Assembly: GCF_963259705.1 (NCBI RefSeq)
Contig: NC_081844.1
Location: 40,799,341 to 40,863,340 of the forward strand
DNA length: 64,000 nt
Source: Myotis daubentonii
Lineage: Eukaryota; Chordata; Mammalia; Chiroptera; Vespertilionidae
Direction of reading: 5' to 3'
Shown here: piece by piece, positions 1 through 12,170 of the stretch
Layout: each line of letters begins with the position of its first letter
Numbering within the stretch: position 1 is the first letter of the stretch
Position numbers and translations under genes: made by a program
Notes under the pieces: generated by a model
What the model saw: the letters and a program-made list of their open reading frames with translations, nothing else
Told to the model about the DNA's origin: nothing
Database searches by the model: none

Positions 1-62
1 AAAGTAGATTTACAGTTGTGAGTCTAGGAAACACAGTTTATTCTTGTATTATTATTTATTAA
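1..62. mobile_element. Mariner-type MITE, left part (cut by window edge and by a Helitron)
   Basis: The first bases (aaagtagatttacagttg) match, as an inverted repeat, the sequence ending at 1533 (caactggaaacatacttt...gccccaccctgta). Both flanks of the Helitron at 63-1477 therefore belong to one short mariner/Tc1-like terminal-inverted-repeat element. Its outer left end lies before the window. The family name is unknown to me. Confidence 0.6.
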
Positions 63-1477
63 CTAGAGGCCCGGTGCACAAAAATTTGTGCACTCGGGGG
101 GAAGAGGGGGGTCTCTCAGCCCGGCCTGTGCCCTCTTGCAGTCTGGGACCTGCTGGCTTAGGCCTGCTCCCGGGTGGCAGAGGGCAGGCCCAATCCCTAG
201 GCGCAGCCCCTGGTCGGGCTCAGAGCAGGGCTGATTGGGGAGTTGGGGCGCCGCCCCTGTCATGCACAGAGCAGCGTGGATCGGGAGGTTGTGATGCCCG
301 ATAGGCATGCTCAGGGTAGGGCCGATTGGGGGGTTGGGGCACTGCCCCCTGTCACACTCAAGGCAGGGTCGATGGGCAGGTTGCGGCGACACCCCCTGTC
401 ACGCACAGAGCAGGGCCCATCAGGGGGTTGGGGACCTCCCCCCTGTCACGCACAGAGCAGGGCCGATAGTGGAGTTCAGGCACCGCCCTCGTCACACACA
501 GAGCAGGGCCGATAAGGGGATTGGGGCGCTGCCACTCTCACACTCAGGGCAGGGCCGATGGGGAGGTTATGGCACTACCCAGTCACACACAGAGCAGGGT
601 GATCAGGGGGTTGGGGAACTGCCCCCATCAGGCACAGAGCAGGGCTGATCAGGGGGTTGGGGCGCCTTCCCCTGTCACGAACAGAGCAGGGCAGATAGGG
701 AGGTTGTGGCCCCGCCCCGTCACACACAGAGCCGAAGGGCAATCAGGGGGTTTGGGCGCTGCCCCCTGTCACGCTGATCCCGGTGCCGGGAGGCCTCACA
801 GCTCCGCTGATCCCGGTGCTGGGAGGCATATTATCCTTTTACTATATAGGATAGAGGCCTGGTACACATGTGGGGGCCGGCTGGTTTGCCCTGAAGGGTG
901 TCCTGGATCAGAGTGGGGGTCCCCTGGCTAGCCTGGGTGAGGGGCTGATGGCTGTTTGCAGCTGGTCACACACCCTTCAGGGTGGGGGTCCCCAGTGGGG
1001 TGCCTGGCCAGTCTGGGTGAGGGGCTGAGGGCTGTTTTCAGGCTGGCAGGTGACTGAAGCTCCCAACCATTTCTTTTTTCTTTTTTTTTATTATGGGCCA
1101 GCTTTAGCTCTGGCTCCAGCTCTTAGGCCTCCGCTGCTGAAAGTAGGTTTCTGGCCTTTGTTTACCTTCTGTATTTGAAACAATGTTGCAATCCTGCTGG
1201 CTGAAGCCCGGCCGACTAAAGCAGGTTTCTGGGGTTTTGTTTAGCTTCTATATTTGTAACATAGTTGCTTAGAGTTGTAGCTCAGATGCCTGCAGCAGCA
1301 GGCGGGGAACGTTGGAGTCCTCCGTCACTGAAGCAAGCAAGCCTCATGTTCGCTTTAAGCTGCCTGGCTGCCAGCCGCCATCTTGGTTGGCAGTTAATTT
1401 GCATATTGCCCTGATTAGCCAATGGGAAGGGTAGCAGTTGTATGCTAATTACCATGTTTCTCTTTTATTAGATAGGA
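63..1477 (-). mobile_element. HeliBat-type Helitron, non-autonomous, 1.4 kb
   Basis: Read on the minus strand, the element begins TCCTATCTAATAAAAGAG at 1477 and ends at CTAG at 63. The 3' terminal hairpin gtgcacaaa/tttgtgcac lies just inside that end. It sits between A and T in the host, as Helitrons do. It contains a 44-49-bp tandem array (about 220-770) and roughly two 80-bp units (about 880-1045). The open frames inside come from the GC-rich repeats. No Rep/helicase coding region is present. It closely resembles the plus-strand element at 11731. Confidence 0.93.
220..770. repeat. 44-49-bp tandem array inside Helitron
   Basis: About eleven diverged units are seen, each with 'cacagagcagggccgat' followed by 'ggggttggggcgctgcc' and 'cctgtcac'. 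Period varies between about 44 and 49 bp. It produces spurious long open frames on both strands. Confidence 0.85.
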
Positions 1478-1533
1478 TGATTGTATTATTTTCCATATGA
1501 ACAACTGGAAACATACTTTTGCCCCACCCTGTA
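1478..1533. mobile_element. Mariner-type MITE, right part
   Basis: This stretch continues the split element and ends in a mariner-like terminus (ttttgccccaccctgta) next to TA. It pairs with the inverted repeat at the start of the window. Confidence 0.6.
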
Positions 1534-1651
1534 TGTAAAAGTTCAAGCAAATGAAAAGTAAGGCTATTAATAAGGCTAAAGGGGGAAAAATAACCTACAA
1601 AAAAGGAAGGATGATTATAGCACACTATTGGATTCAGATATGAATACTCTT

Positions 1652-1874
1652 TTTTTTTTTTAAATATATTTTATTGATTTTTTACAGAGAGGAAGGGAGA
1701 GAGATAGAGAGTTAGAAACATCAATGAGAGAGAAACATCAATCAGCTGCCTCCTGCACATCTCCTACTGGGGATATGCCCGCAACCCAGGTACATGCCCT
1801 TGACCGGAATCGAACCTGGGACCCTTCAGTCCGCAGGCTGACGCTCTATCCACTGAGCCAAACCAGTCCCGGCC
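1652..1874 (-). mobile_element. VES-type tRNA-derived SINE
   Basis: Antisense head with B-box (gaatcgaacctggg) and A-box (ccactgagccaaacc) complements, and a T-rich tail on the left. It is flanked by a perfect 16-bp TSD, agatatgaatactctt, at 1636-1651 and 1875-1890. The intact TSD suggests a fairly recent insertion. Confidence 0.95.
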
Positions 1875-1890
1875 AGATATGAATACTCTT

Positions 1891-2254
1891 ACCTAAGTAT
1901 TGGTTAACAAAAATTGGTGCTATAACTACAATGAAGGTTGAGAAAAAGAGAAGAATAATATTGTTAAATACACATTTATATAATAGGAAAACAATAGATA
2001 AAACAAAAAACAGACAAAAATACTCAGAGAAAAATAATATACACACCCTAGCTGCAAATATGGAAGTGTATGACATAATAAAGGTGAAAAGTTGGCATGG
2101 TTGTCCCTGGGTAGCAGAAATTGCAAGTCAGAGAGAGTGGGCCAGGTGAAACTATGCTTTAATAATAAAGCGTATCTGAGGATATGCTACACTAATACCC
2201 CTTCTTAGCTAGATAAATCCTACTCACAGACGAGCTAGATTAATGCTACTCACA
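1891..2254. other. No feature recognised
   Basis: AT-rich sequence with short overlapping frames of 60-76 codons and no recognisable similarity. Confidence 0.5.
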
Positions 2255-2406
2255 ACTAAGCAGCCTTGATCACCTGGGAACTTGTTAGAAATACAATTCC
2301 CCAATCTAAACTTACACCTGTTAAACCAGAGAGGAGAGACACAGACAACTGTGTTTTAACTAGCTCCCCATGTGACTCTGAGGCTTATTAAAGTGTGAGA
2401 ACCACT
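2255..2406 (+). mobile_element. MER5-like hAT-Charlie fossil
   Basis: The phrases 'atcacctgggaacttgttag' and 'ttaaagtgtgagaaccact' are the body and right end of MER5-type non-autonomous hAT elements. The copy is diverged, with no clear TSD, which fits an old mammalian insertion. Confidence 0.6.
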
Positions 2407-3595
2407 AATTCATATGAAAAGGAATAGCAATTATCACATTAAAATGACATTTTGGATTCATTCGCAAAGTATGTGCCACAACCTACTGAAGAATCTTTTT
2501 CATATTGCAGGCTGATGACCAATATAAAGATTAGATGTGTTTGCAACTTTTTCACCTACCAGAAAGGTGAATAAATAATCCCACTTCATTTGACTTGAGC
2601 TACCTTGGTTCTGAAAGCCTGATTGACCAGTAAGTTAAATGGGAAAAAAACATAAATAATAAGAATTCATATAAAATTAGTTGTATCTGCATCTTTTTCA
2701 CTGGCCAGAAAGGTGGATGAATAAACCTAAATTAATCCCAGTCTCTTTGTATAGAACCACATTGGTTCTGAAAACTTAACCATCCATTAAATGACCCATC
2801 AGTATTCTGACCTTTTCCTTCACATGAGCAGTCTCCAGTGCCCAGATCTATTTGCTTCTCTCTTGGGTTATATCACGTGCCCTCCATATGATTATAGTAA
2901 CACAGAGCCATTATCTATGACCTTGTAAAATAAATGTAAAGAGTATTGTACCTTCATGAGGCATATATTTCAGGCCCATCATTAGGTCACCCATTTATTT
3001 GTGAGCTCTCTTTCTATTTTTCACCTTGTAGACTTTTTATTCATTGTAATGTCACTACAAATAATTAACTTGGAAAAAAATCAGGAAGAGAAGAGACAGA
3101 ATCCATTAGGTAGAAACTATATGTAATAGTGAAAGCTGAATCCCAGAGCCTATTGAAAAATAATATACTTGAGAATGGGTCATGAGAAAAAAAGTTTCCA
3201 AGGGTAAAACATTACTCATAGACAATGTGTTTGCCAGATATATCAAACTCAAACACCTGGGTTCAGAAAAATGATACAAAGGGGTGGAAATCTGTGGTGC
3301 ACTCCTGGACTACCTGAGCACTGTTAATAACTTTGAAATCATGTTAAAACTTCTCTCAGGGTCTCTCTGTCTGAAAATCCCAGGTAAATAAAAAATCCCT
3401 TGCCTCTAAATTACAGCAATTTTATTCATCGCAATATTTAGTATATATGATTATGACATTAAAAGGACACATTGTGTGAATCTCTATAAAGAAAAGATTG
3501 TGTGTATTCTAAGACCTCTCTCAGGTTTTATAAATCAACAGCCAGTGGATTTATTCTCACAATCAGCCCTATACCTACTACTATAGTTATTCTTT
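2407..3595. other. No feature recognised
   Basis: Unique-looking AT-rich sequence. No open frame over 60 codons and no repeat I can name. Confidence 0.5.
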
Positions 3596-3835
3596 AGAAG
3601 ACAATATGGTGTAGTGGAAGTTCTCTGGATCCAGGGCCAGAAGATATAAAGTTTTAAACCATATGCAGGAAATCTACATTTCCTCTGAGTTCCTCAGTTA
3701 ACTCTTATATGAAATGAGGGTAATAAAAATAAGACCTACCTTACACACCTCACAAGGATTTTTAAGTAGTAAATCAGATAAAGTATGAGAGAGCCCTTGG
3801 CTTATCATAAAGCCACATATAAATGCCAGTTGTTT
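3596..3835 (+). mobile_element. MIR SINE fossil
   Basis: The order 'ggtgtagtgg', 'ggatccagggcc', 'atgaaatgagggtaata', 'agacctacctta', 'cacaaggatttttaag' follows the MIR consensus in sense orientation. It is heavily diverged. Confidence 0.65.
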
Positions 3836-4109
3836 TCACCATCTCTGCTATTTTTATCCATATATTTGAGTTATTGCCATTGTCCTTGAAAAGTTATAAT
3901 ATACTTACAGAGACAAAACTTATATACATTAAACAAAGAATTAATTTTGTAGGGCAAACTTTATGTCAGAATATGTTAATAGGATATAAGGATGGGTGTG
4001 AATTCTTATATTGGGTGTGATTATGTTTCTTATATTGAAGTCATTTGGGAGATGTTCTAAGCAAGTGGAACACTACTGTATAAGTAACATAATGATGACA
4101 CCTATGGAA

Positions 4110-4265
4110 AAAGAAGATAACTGATAATTATTCTTACATAATTTTATCCTCATAAGAGCAGGAATGATGAATAAGAGTTCGGAAATGTAAAGGTCAAATA
4201 ATAGTCTTCAAGTCCACATATGTAGTAAGTGGAAAACTAGAATTTGAACTAAACTGGTCTGCCTT
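4110..4265 (-). mobile_element. MIR SINE fossil
   Basis: Antisense MIR-like text ('cataattttatcctcataag', 'tagtaagtggaaaactagaa', 'tttgaact'). Old and diverged. Confidence 0.5.
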
Positions 4266-4854
4266 TAAATCTTATAATTACAAAAACAAGCGAACATAGA
4301 GACGTTTTATGTTTATCTCATTATTTATTTATTCAAACTCTATAAAGTCACTTTTAAAATGTTAGGAATTAACAAAAGAGACAAGGTAAAGCCAAAGAAG
4401 AATCCATACAAGGACCTTAGACTGTATCCACTGAGCAACAAGGGGCCATTACCGGCTCTCAAACTGGAGAGTAATATGCAAAATGTTATGTGGACGTCAG
4501 TTTTGGTCAAACCCAAGTATAGAGCATGCAATGAGCCAGGAAAAATCTACAGAGAAGTTTCTGCAATTTTGTATACTCCCAAAACAGACTGATAAGTTAG
4601 TGTTAGAACACATACTCCCTTTTTTAGTGAATAGAACTGTCTTGCTCTTTACATTCTGTTTAAATTCTCAGACACGACATTGTTAATAAAATAAAATAAG
4701 CCTTGAGCTGGCGTTGATCACTGAAACCTCCAGTCCATCCTCTTGACCTTGTAAACATAGAATCCGAAGAAGGGCTGAGGACACAGTTATATGCAGCAGG
4801 CAGTAGGGTGTATGAAGGAATTCAACTCTTATTTTTTGAATTTAAACATTTTCA
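4266..4854. other. No feature recognised
   Basis: Contains open frames of 63-77 codons around 4340-4690 with no family I recognise. A short 'tatccactgagcaacaaggggcc' stretch near 4425 hints at a degraded SINE head but is too short to call. Confidence 0.45.
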
Positions 4855-5076
4855 GCCCTGACCGGTTTGGCTCAGTGGATAGAGCGTCGGCCTGCGGACT
4901 CAAGGGTCCCGGGTTTGATTCCAGTCAAGGGCATGTACCTTGGATGCGGGCACATCCCCAGTGGGGGGTGTGCAGGAGGCAGCTGATCGATGTTTCTCTC
5001 TCATCGATGTTTCTAACTTTCTATCCCTCTTCCTTCCTCTTTGTGAAAAATCAAATATAAAAAACAAAACAAAAAG
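4855..5076 (+). mobile_element. VES-type tRNA-derived SINE
   Basis: Full-length sense copy: A box 'ggctcagtgg', B box near 4910 (gggtttgattcc), body 'gtgcaggaggcagctgatcg', tandem 'catcgatgtttct', A-rich tail. The TSD cattttca is seen at 4847-4854 and 5077-5084. Confidence 0.93.
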
Positions 5077-5084
5077 CATTTTCA

Positions 5085-7689
5085 ACAGAATATGGGTTGC
5101 TATATAAAATATCTTGATTTTAATTTTTAAACAAATGCAAGTATTGATAAAATATATTGTAGGATCATGTGTTTGGGATATCTTGGCTACAGTCCCCATT
5201 CCTAAATCAATGGGCAGGCTCTGCCACAATCTTAATCATGACCTCACTCAGCTTGCCTCAGAAATTGATGACATTGTCTTTTATCTGGTATAAACTTGAC
5301 TAACATTACCAAAACCCTGAGCTTATAAATTATCCTCTGTGTTTATGTCAGTGGCTATGGAGATCATTAAAACTAGTTAAAGATAAAACACTGAGTTAGT
5401 ATTGGTGAGAAAAGCTTCAAAAGTGAGAAAATAAGAAGACTGTTCTGGTAAATAACTAAATAGTGCTTTGGTTTTTATCTTGCTAATAAAAATGACAAAA
5501 CATTTGAGTGGCTTGATGCTCAGAATCCCAGATTTCTGAGGATTCAGTTACATTGACCACACACTTGCAGTGTAAAATATTGTCCTATGGTAATGGTTGC
5601 TTTTATTATACATTTATCTATGGGGCTTATTTGCACACAAAAAAGGCTGCTATCAAATTCACGTTATCATAATACTATTTTATTTTGAATGACTATATCC
5701 ATGGAATACAAGGAACACACAATTTGAGAGGTCTACTGACAGAGCTTGCTTTCTATTCCAATCTTTCTGAAACTATTTAAGCCTCATTTGTTTGCATAGA
5801 CAACGATCATAGGACCTTCATTTTATGATTTCTTGGGTGCTTGTGAAGAATTTCTGAAGATGCCTCCCCATTTGGGTTGAACACATGTCTGGGTAGCTGA
5901 AAAAAAGAAAGAAAGAAAAGAAACTCACATTGTTTTAGCTCTCTTTTTTTCTATATTGTTAATTCATAAATTTCATTAACATTATAACCAGAATCATTTT
6001 TCAACAATAAACAGAAGCTTCTATTAGTAAGTAATCAGAGAGATCAGTAGCAAACTATTCTCTTGTAAATAAAGGGCATCTTTATTATTTTTTTTTTTTT
6101 AGTTAAATATCATTGACTGCAAGTGCCTGGTAAGAACCACCCTGATATTAAATAGGTTTAAGAACTCAGCAGTAGCTAAATCCAGCTGACATACTCTATT
6201 TCCACTCAAGCATATGATGTAGAAGAGTTGTGTTACTGACCCTCAAAATTACTATAATTTTTACTTTTTTTCCATCACAATGGAAACATGTTAACTCAGC
6301 AGGGGAGTCCTCCACATCCTTGATTGCTATGCAGCAGCATACCTTGTAGAAATATTCAGAAGATCAGCATGTAACAAACATGACATTTTCTGAGATGCAT
6401 TGCCATCTCAAAGTCTTCTCTTTGTGATTCCTAAAGGGAAAGATAAAAAACCAATAACGAAAATTTAGTAAAGAAGTGGACAGCATTTCTGTGAAAATGT
6501 AAAAGCAAAGAAAAATCATGTCCAAAAAAATCATATTATATTAACCTTCAAGTGTCACCTGGCCCCCTGGTGATGGAGATCCATACTCTTGCCGTTTTCT
6601 GTGGGTATTAAGTCTGGGTTTCCTGACCCCCTGAAATTTCTTCAGAAGGACATCATATGGTGCCTCTAGAATTCCACCCTATCAGTTCTTCAAGGGAAAA
6701 AACATAGCATCCTCAGTTGTTCTCCAAATCAATGTTATCTTAAAATACGACTCTCTGTCCTTATTAATCTGAGCTTACTGTGCTATGTCTGAAGGGAAAC
6801 ATATAACACAGAAAGATGGGATGAGGATTAGAGAGAAAAAGCAGAGATCTTTTGTCATAAGTGTGATAGTGATAAAGAAATCAAATCAAGAGTGAGCGCT
6901 TTCTCCACGCTGTATGCCACCCAGGTGTTTTTATATATCTACTAACAAAATAAACAGTATAATAGCCCTGGACCCAGAACTACAGCTGAGAATACAGGAT
7001 TAGTTTATAATTAAGTCATGATTAGATGACGGCATGTCACAGTCATGGCTTCAAACTCCTCAAAGATCATTGTATAAACATATGCTCAGTCGGCTGTAGT
7101 TATTACCACTTTCACAATGACTGCAATCATCATTGCATCCGCTATATGCATACAAATATAGATGACACCGCAACATTACATTCAAGGAGACTTTTCTACT
7201 TTTAGTAGTGTTGCAATTTTAAATGGTTTTTATAGCAATCCTTTGAAATTTGTATCTGAAAGAAATTTTCTAAATGATAAAGATAATTGAATATGCCAAC
7301 TTCACACTTGAAAAGCTCAAACAATGCTTTTTAGTCTGCCTATCTCAATAGCCGTCATTTAAGCTAATTCAATCTTCTGGAAAATCAAGTCAAAAGGTAA
7401 ACAGTCATTGTAAGTCATCAAAAGTTTAACAAATATTTATTTTCACGAGTACCAGAGTATAACAGGCAAACTTGTGTAAAATGGATCATTGTAAGTAGAT
7501 ATATTGCTCAGAGGTAGAGAACAGAGGGTATTCATACTATTTTCCTCCTACTATCAGCATTTCAATACTGGTATAATTATATTCAATCTACCATTCAGCT
7601 GATCTGCCTACGGATATTTATTATTCAATGTCTACTCTGACACTAGAAATATACTCGTCAGTCAGACAAATTTGCAGCCCTTAGGGACC
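5085..7689. other. No feature recognised (2.6 kb)
   Basis: AT-rich unique sequence with no open frame worth reporting beyond one running in from the SINE at its left edge. Only short A-rich (about 5900) and T-rich (about 6085) tracts stand out. Confidence 0.5.
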
Positions 7690-7697
7690 TTCTAGTA

Positions 7698-7849
7698 CAG
7701 TGGTCAGCAAACTGCGGCTTGCGGGCCACATGTGGCTCTTTTGCCCCTTGAGTGTGTTCACAAAGTTTCAATCACGCTGTACGTGCGCACCCGCACGTGG
7801 TATTTTGTGGAAGAGCCACGCTCAAGGGGCCGCAGTTTGCTGACCACTG
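7698..7849. mobile_element. Non-autonomous hAT MITE, 152 bp
   Basis: Terminal inverted repeats are perfect over 20 bp (cagtggtcagcaaactgcgg and its complement). The TSD ttctagta is an exact 8-mer at 7690-7697 and 7850-7857. No coding capacity. The exact TSD and TIRs point to a young element, of the nhAT type common in vesper bats. Confidence 0.95.
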
Positions 7850-7861
7850 TTCTAGTAGAAG

Positions 7862-8010
7862 GAGACACTCATTCATTGAACCAATTATAAATTAACATCT
7901 ACTATGTGCCTGGCAATGTTCTGGGTACTTGGGATTTATCAGTGACTAATGCAGAGAAAAATTCATACCCTTGAAGAGCTTACATAACTTACATTATAAA
8001 AATGTGTTAT
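7862..8010 (+). mobile_element. L2 LINE 3' fragment
   Basis: 'catctactatgtgcctggca', 'ttctgggtacttggga' and 'aagagcttacat' follow the L2 3' end in sense order. Confidence 0.65.
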
Positions 8011-8871
8011 AAAAATATCAAATAAACAAGTAAACTATATAATAGTATTTTCAAAGAAGTCTTTTTACTTTATTAATTTAAATACTATAGGAGAAAAGGG
8101 TGGGGGCAGAGGTCAGTTGAGTTTGAAACATACTAAATTTAAGGTGCCTAAGACTACTTAGAAGGAGTTATAATACTTTTTCCACTGGAAAATTTCACTT
8201 TAAACAATTACTTAAACATAGTATTTCATCTGAAGATAGAGTTTTGTTCTTATGTGGGTGAGCAAACATCTTTTGGGGCAGAAGTGTCAATGCTTTGACC
8301 ATCCAAACCAGCTTGCTTTTAATAGTATTGATTATTTAGCATAAATATAATTTGTCTACTGTGTTTGTCGGGAGGAGGTTAATCTCCACTTCTTAAATAC
8401 CAAATGATAAAATGTAAAGACTTGACAAGTAGAAAAGAAAGCACTTAAAATCTAAATCTTAAAAGGGTCTCGGATCATGACTTTCACAGATAATTATTTC
8501 ATATACCAGCAAAAATGTTTTCTCAGCTCTTAATATAGATTATTTGGGTCAACAAATTGTAGACATGAAAGATAACAGACCACTGTGTTTTCCTGGTATC
8601 CACTCTGTATTTTGAAAATAATCTACTTACAGGAAAGCAACTTTGATTACTATAATTATAGTTTACAGTAAAAATTTTTAAAGATTAGAACTAAGATTAA
8701 GACATCCTATTTTACAGAACATACACATGAGATTTGAATAGTATATTATTAATTTTTCATAAAGATTTTTCTGCATATGGTGATGACACAAATAAATAAA
8801 GATCTATGCAGTATTTATTATCTATGTTAAGGATGTCAACTGCATAACAATTCAATTTATTCTACTTTACT
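8011..8871. other. No feature recognised
   Basis: AT-rich sequence without open frames or repeats I can name. Confidence 0.5.
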
Positions 8872-8881
8872 TCCTTTCATG

Positions 8882-9109
8882 ATTTTTAAAAAATATATTT
8901 TATTGATTTTTTTACAGAGAGGAAGGGAGAGGGATAGAGAGAGTTAGAAACATAGATGAGAGAGAAACATCGATCAGCTGCCTCCTACACACCCCATATT
9001 GGGGATGTGCCCGCAACCAAGGTATATGCCCTTGACTGGAATCGAACCTAGGACCTTTAGTCTACAGGCCTACGCTCTATCCACTGATAGAGCCCAAACC
9101 AGGTAGGGC
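8882..9109 (-). mobile_element. VES-type SINE with a small duplication in its head
   Basis: Antisense VES copy flanked by the TSD tcctttcatg at 8872-8881 and 9110-9119. The tRNA-like head reads 'ccactgatagagcccaaacc' where other copies here have 'ccactgagccaaacc', so a few bases containing 'atagag' were gained near the A box. Confidence 0.93.
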
Positions 9110-9382
9110 TCCTTTCATGTTTTTAAAAGCATAAATTAAAGAGATATTTTATATTAATAATAAGTATAGATGTCAAGGGGAAAATAGGTAATAAAATATT
9201 TTACTTTTGTAATCAAGGGTTACTCTTTTACCCATATGCTTTAAAGACAGATACTATTTTTTATTACATAGTGATCTAATCTAAACATTTGACTTTAGCT
9301 AAACTCTTTAACATATATCTTTCTACCATCCCAAATATCTTAAAATGGATAGGTAATTTCCAATTAATTAGAGAAACAAAAT

Positions 9383-9505
9383 AACTAGTGGTTAAGAGCA
9401 CAAATTTCCATCTCACTTTCTTAATCTATACAATGGGAATAATAAAATTTAACTCACATAGTTTCAAGATGAGGATAAGATTTGTAAAATATCCATGATA
9501 GTACT
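9383..9505 (+). mobile_element. MIR SINE fossil
   Basis: 'actagtggttaagagcacaa' and 'tctatacaatgggaataata' correspond to the MIR head and body in sense order. Confidence 0.55.
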
Positions 9506-9869
9506 TATCACTATACTATTATATCAATATATACACATCTATTCAACTGATTGAGAATTCAATTACATTTTCAATTTTAATATAACTTAACAGTCCTTTC
9601 CCAAAGATAACAAACTATTACTGAATAAAATTTAGTGTAAAAATTACTAACCGTATGTACTTAGGAACATAGATCACTTTATTCAAAGTCTTGAACATTC
9701 TGGTCTTTCCAATTGCTATGAATAATCAGACTTTAAAATTTTTCTAACAAAACAATTCTAGAAATATATTGTAAAAGATGACCATAAGCAATTTCTGTTT
9801 TCATCTCCATTGTCACTTTTGTCTTTACAATAAAATAAAGCTTAACAAATTGAAATTTCACTTTTCTTG
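9506..9869. other. No feature recognised
   Basis: AT-rich sequence. A 72-codon frame starts at 9778 without recognisable similarity. Confidence 0.45.
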
Positions 9870-10573
9870 GATCCATCAGAGAACTGAGGCTGCCTGGGAA
9901 ACCACCACCCAGAAATCTAGAGAGACAGACAAATCCAGAGTCAGAACTAAGATCTCTTCACTTGGAGCAGAAGCTGCGGGACCCATAAACAGGTAGCAAC
10001 TAACTGATAATTGTGATGAATTGATAGTAGCTGTGAGTATGGATTGGCTTGAGAATCAGAAACTCCTGGGACTCTGAGGGAGTCCCTGTTCTTTCTCGGG
10101 TTGTGCCTCCAGGAACTATTGTGGATCCTCATGGTGAAGAACCAAGGGAGATCCCCCTCCTGGTTCTGTCAGTGTGAGGAGAAAGGAACCTTTGGAAAAT
10201 GTGCCTGTAGCGTTCTCCATAGCAAATGCCTACACTCCAGGAGAAAAGAAAAACTTTCCAAAGCCTTATCCAACTTGGGGAAAGGGCACTTCCCTGAGGA
10301 TTCCAGTCTACTCTAGTTTTCCAGGCTAATCTAAGGAGAGGGGAGAAAACGAAGAAACCCTTGTGAAAGTCACATTTCAGGAAAAGGCCCACTAAAAGAT
10401 TGGGATTTAACCATAAAATTATAGAACGCTTTCCCTCCCTACACCTTACTGTCACACCAACAGGGCACATGTTTAATAACAGTAGATTAAAATGGAAAGA
10501 TACAGGTGCTGTCTAAAGAGGAGTTCTTAGCAAAACCCGAAGACAAAGGGAGACCAAGACAGGGACACTAGTA

Positions 10574-10884
10574 CAGTGGTTCTCAACCTTCCTAATGCCG
10601 TGACCCTTTAATACAGTTCCTCATGTTGTGGTGACCCCCAACCATAAAATTATTTTCGTTGCTACTTCATAACTGTAATTTTACTACTGTTATGAATCGT
10701 CATGTAAATATCTGATATGCAGGATGTATTTTCATTGTTACAAATTGAACATAATTAAAGCATAGTGATTAATCACAAAAACAATATGTAATTATATATG
10801 TGTTTTCCGATGGTCTTAGGCGACCCCTGTGAAAAGGTCATTTGACCCCCAAAGGGGTCGCGATCCACGGGTTGAGAACCACTG
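10574..10884 (+). mobile_element. SPIN-type non-autonomous hAT (nearly full length)
   Basis: Begins cagtggttctcaaccttcct and ends ggttgagaaccactg, with the internal text known for SPIN ('taatacagttcctcatgttg', 'gattaatcacaaaaacaata', 'ccgatggtcttaggcgaccc'). SPIN is an hAT family known to have entered several tetrapod lineages, including bats, by horizontal transfer. The flanks cactagta and cgctaaaa match at only 5 of 8 positions, so the TSD is weak. Confidence 0.92.
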
Positions 10885-11050
10885 CGCTAAAAGGAACAAA
10901 GTTTCTGCCATGTACAGCTGCCATAAACATTAAACACAGCCAGATCATCACAAAAGGTGATAGGAGAGGTCTATTTGTCTGAGTTCCTATTATCAAATGC
11001 GTCATGTTTGACTTGCAACAACATTTTATAAGCCAAGCTGAAAGGCAAAA

Positions 11051-11098
11051 ATAAACAAACAAACAAACAAACAAACAAACAAATAAAACAAACAAAAA
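11051..11098. repeat. (AAAC)n microsatellite
   Basis: About ten aaac units with a few substitutions. It lies inside the probable L1 segment. Confidence 0.9.
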
Positions 11099-11119
11099 CC
11101 CCCACCACAGTCTGAAGAG

Positions 11120-11255
11120 ACAAAGCGAACATCAGCTGTCTCCTGCATGCCACCTACTAGGGATGAAGCCTGCATCTGTCCTGACCTGGAACAGAATCTG
11201 TGACCATTTGGTGCATGGGATTACACTCAACCAACTGAGCCACACTGACCAGGGC
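11120..11255 (-). mobile_element. Diverged tRNA-derived SINE
   Basis: 'cagctgtctcctgcatgcca', 'ctactagggatgaagcctgc' and 'ccaactgagccacactgacc' are antisense SINE body and head. The 3' boundary is uncertain because it runs into 'gaagagacaaagcgaacatc', which could be SINE or L1. Confidence 0.75.
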
Positions 11256-11730
11256 TTATTTTTTATTCTTAATTGATCTAAAATATAATGGCTTAAAATA
11301 AAAATAATGTATTGGATATAAATAGCACATAGATAATTGAAACAACTAACAGCAATATCATAAGAGAAAAGAGGGAGGAATTGGGAATAGTCTGTTATAA
11401 GGATCACGCAGGGTATACGAATCAGTATATTGTTATCTAAAGGTGGACATAAATTAAAAATTAATAATTTAAACTATAGGACAATTAATAAAAATGTAAA
11501 AAGAAGTAGAATTGATATCTTAAGAACCAAAAGGAATTGTATAAAATAAAACTATAGATGGTAGAAATAAAAGGAAAAAAAAACCTGTGACAGATAGAAA
11601 AAAGTTACAAACATGGTAATAATCACCTTAAGTATGAATTATATGCATACGCCAATTAAATGAAATATATTACTAGAGTAGGAAATCTCTATACCTTCCT
11701 GTCAATTTTGCTGCTCACCTAAAGCTACCA
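11256..11730. other. No feature recognised
   Basis: A-rich sequence up to the Helitron start. No coding signal seen. Confidence 0.5.
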
Positions 11731-12170
11731 TCCTATCTAATAAAAGAGAAACATGGTAAGTGGCAAAGGACCGCTACCCTTCCCATTGGCTAATCAGGGC
11801 AATATGCAAATTAACTGCCAGCCAAGATGGCGGCCTGCAGCCAGGCAGCTTGAAACTAACGTGAGGCTTGCTTGCTTCAGTGACGAAGGACTCCAACGTT
11901 CCCCGCCTGCCGCTGCAGGCCTCTGAGCTGCAACTCTAAGCAACTATGTAACAAATATAGAAGCTAAACAAAACCCCAGAAACCTGCTTTAGTCGGCCGG
12001 GCTTCAGCCAGCAGGATCGCAACATTGTAAGCAAAGGCCAGAAACCTACTTTCAGCAGCGGAGGCCTAAGAGCTGGAGCCAAGCCTCAAAGCTAAAGCTG
12101 GCCCAGAATAAAAAAAGAAAAAAAAAAGAAAAAAAGGAGCGGTTGGGAGCTTCAGTCACCCCCAGCCTGA

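Larger units (their letters stand above)
9870..11119 (+). mobile_element. Probable old L1 5' (UTR) segment, split by SPIN
   Basis: The relatively GC-rich text ('ctgaggctgcctgggaaacc', 'cacttggagcagaagctgcg', 'ccctcctggttctgtcagtg') and, beyond the SPIN element, 'acattaaacacagccagatc' and 'caagctgaaaggcaaaaa' resemble the 5' region of old mammalian L1. The same unit appears to resume at 10885 after SPIN. Family assignment is from memory. Confidence 0.45.

Noticed and set aside
4855..4935. tRNA gene
   Set aside because: The A- and B-box-like sequence is the head of a VES SINE, followed by SINE body, tail and TSD. The same holds for other SINE heads in the window.
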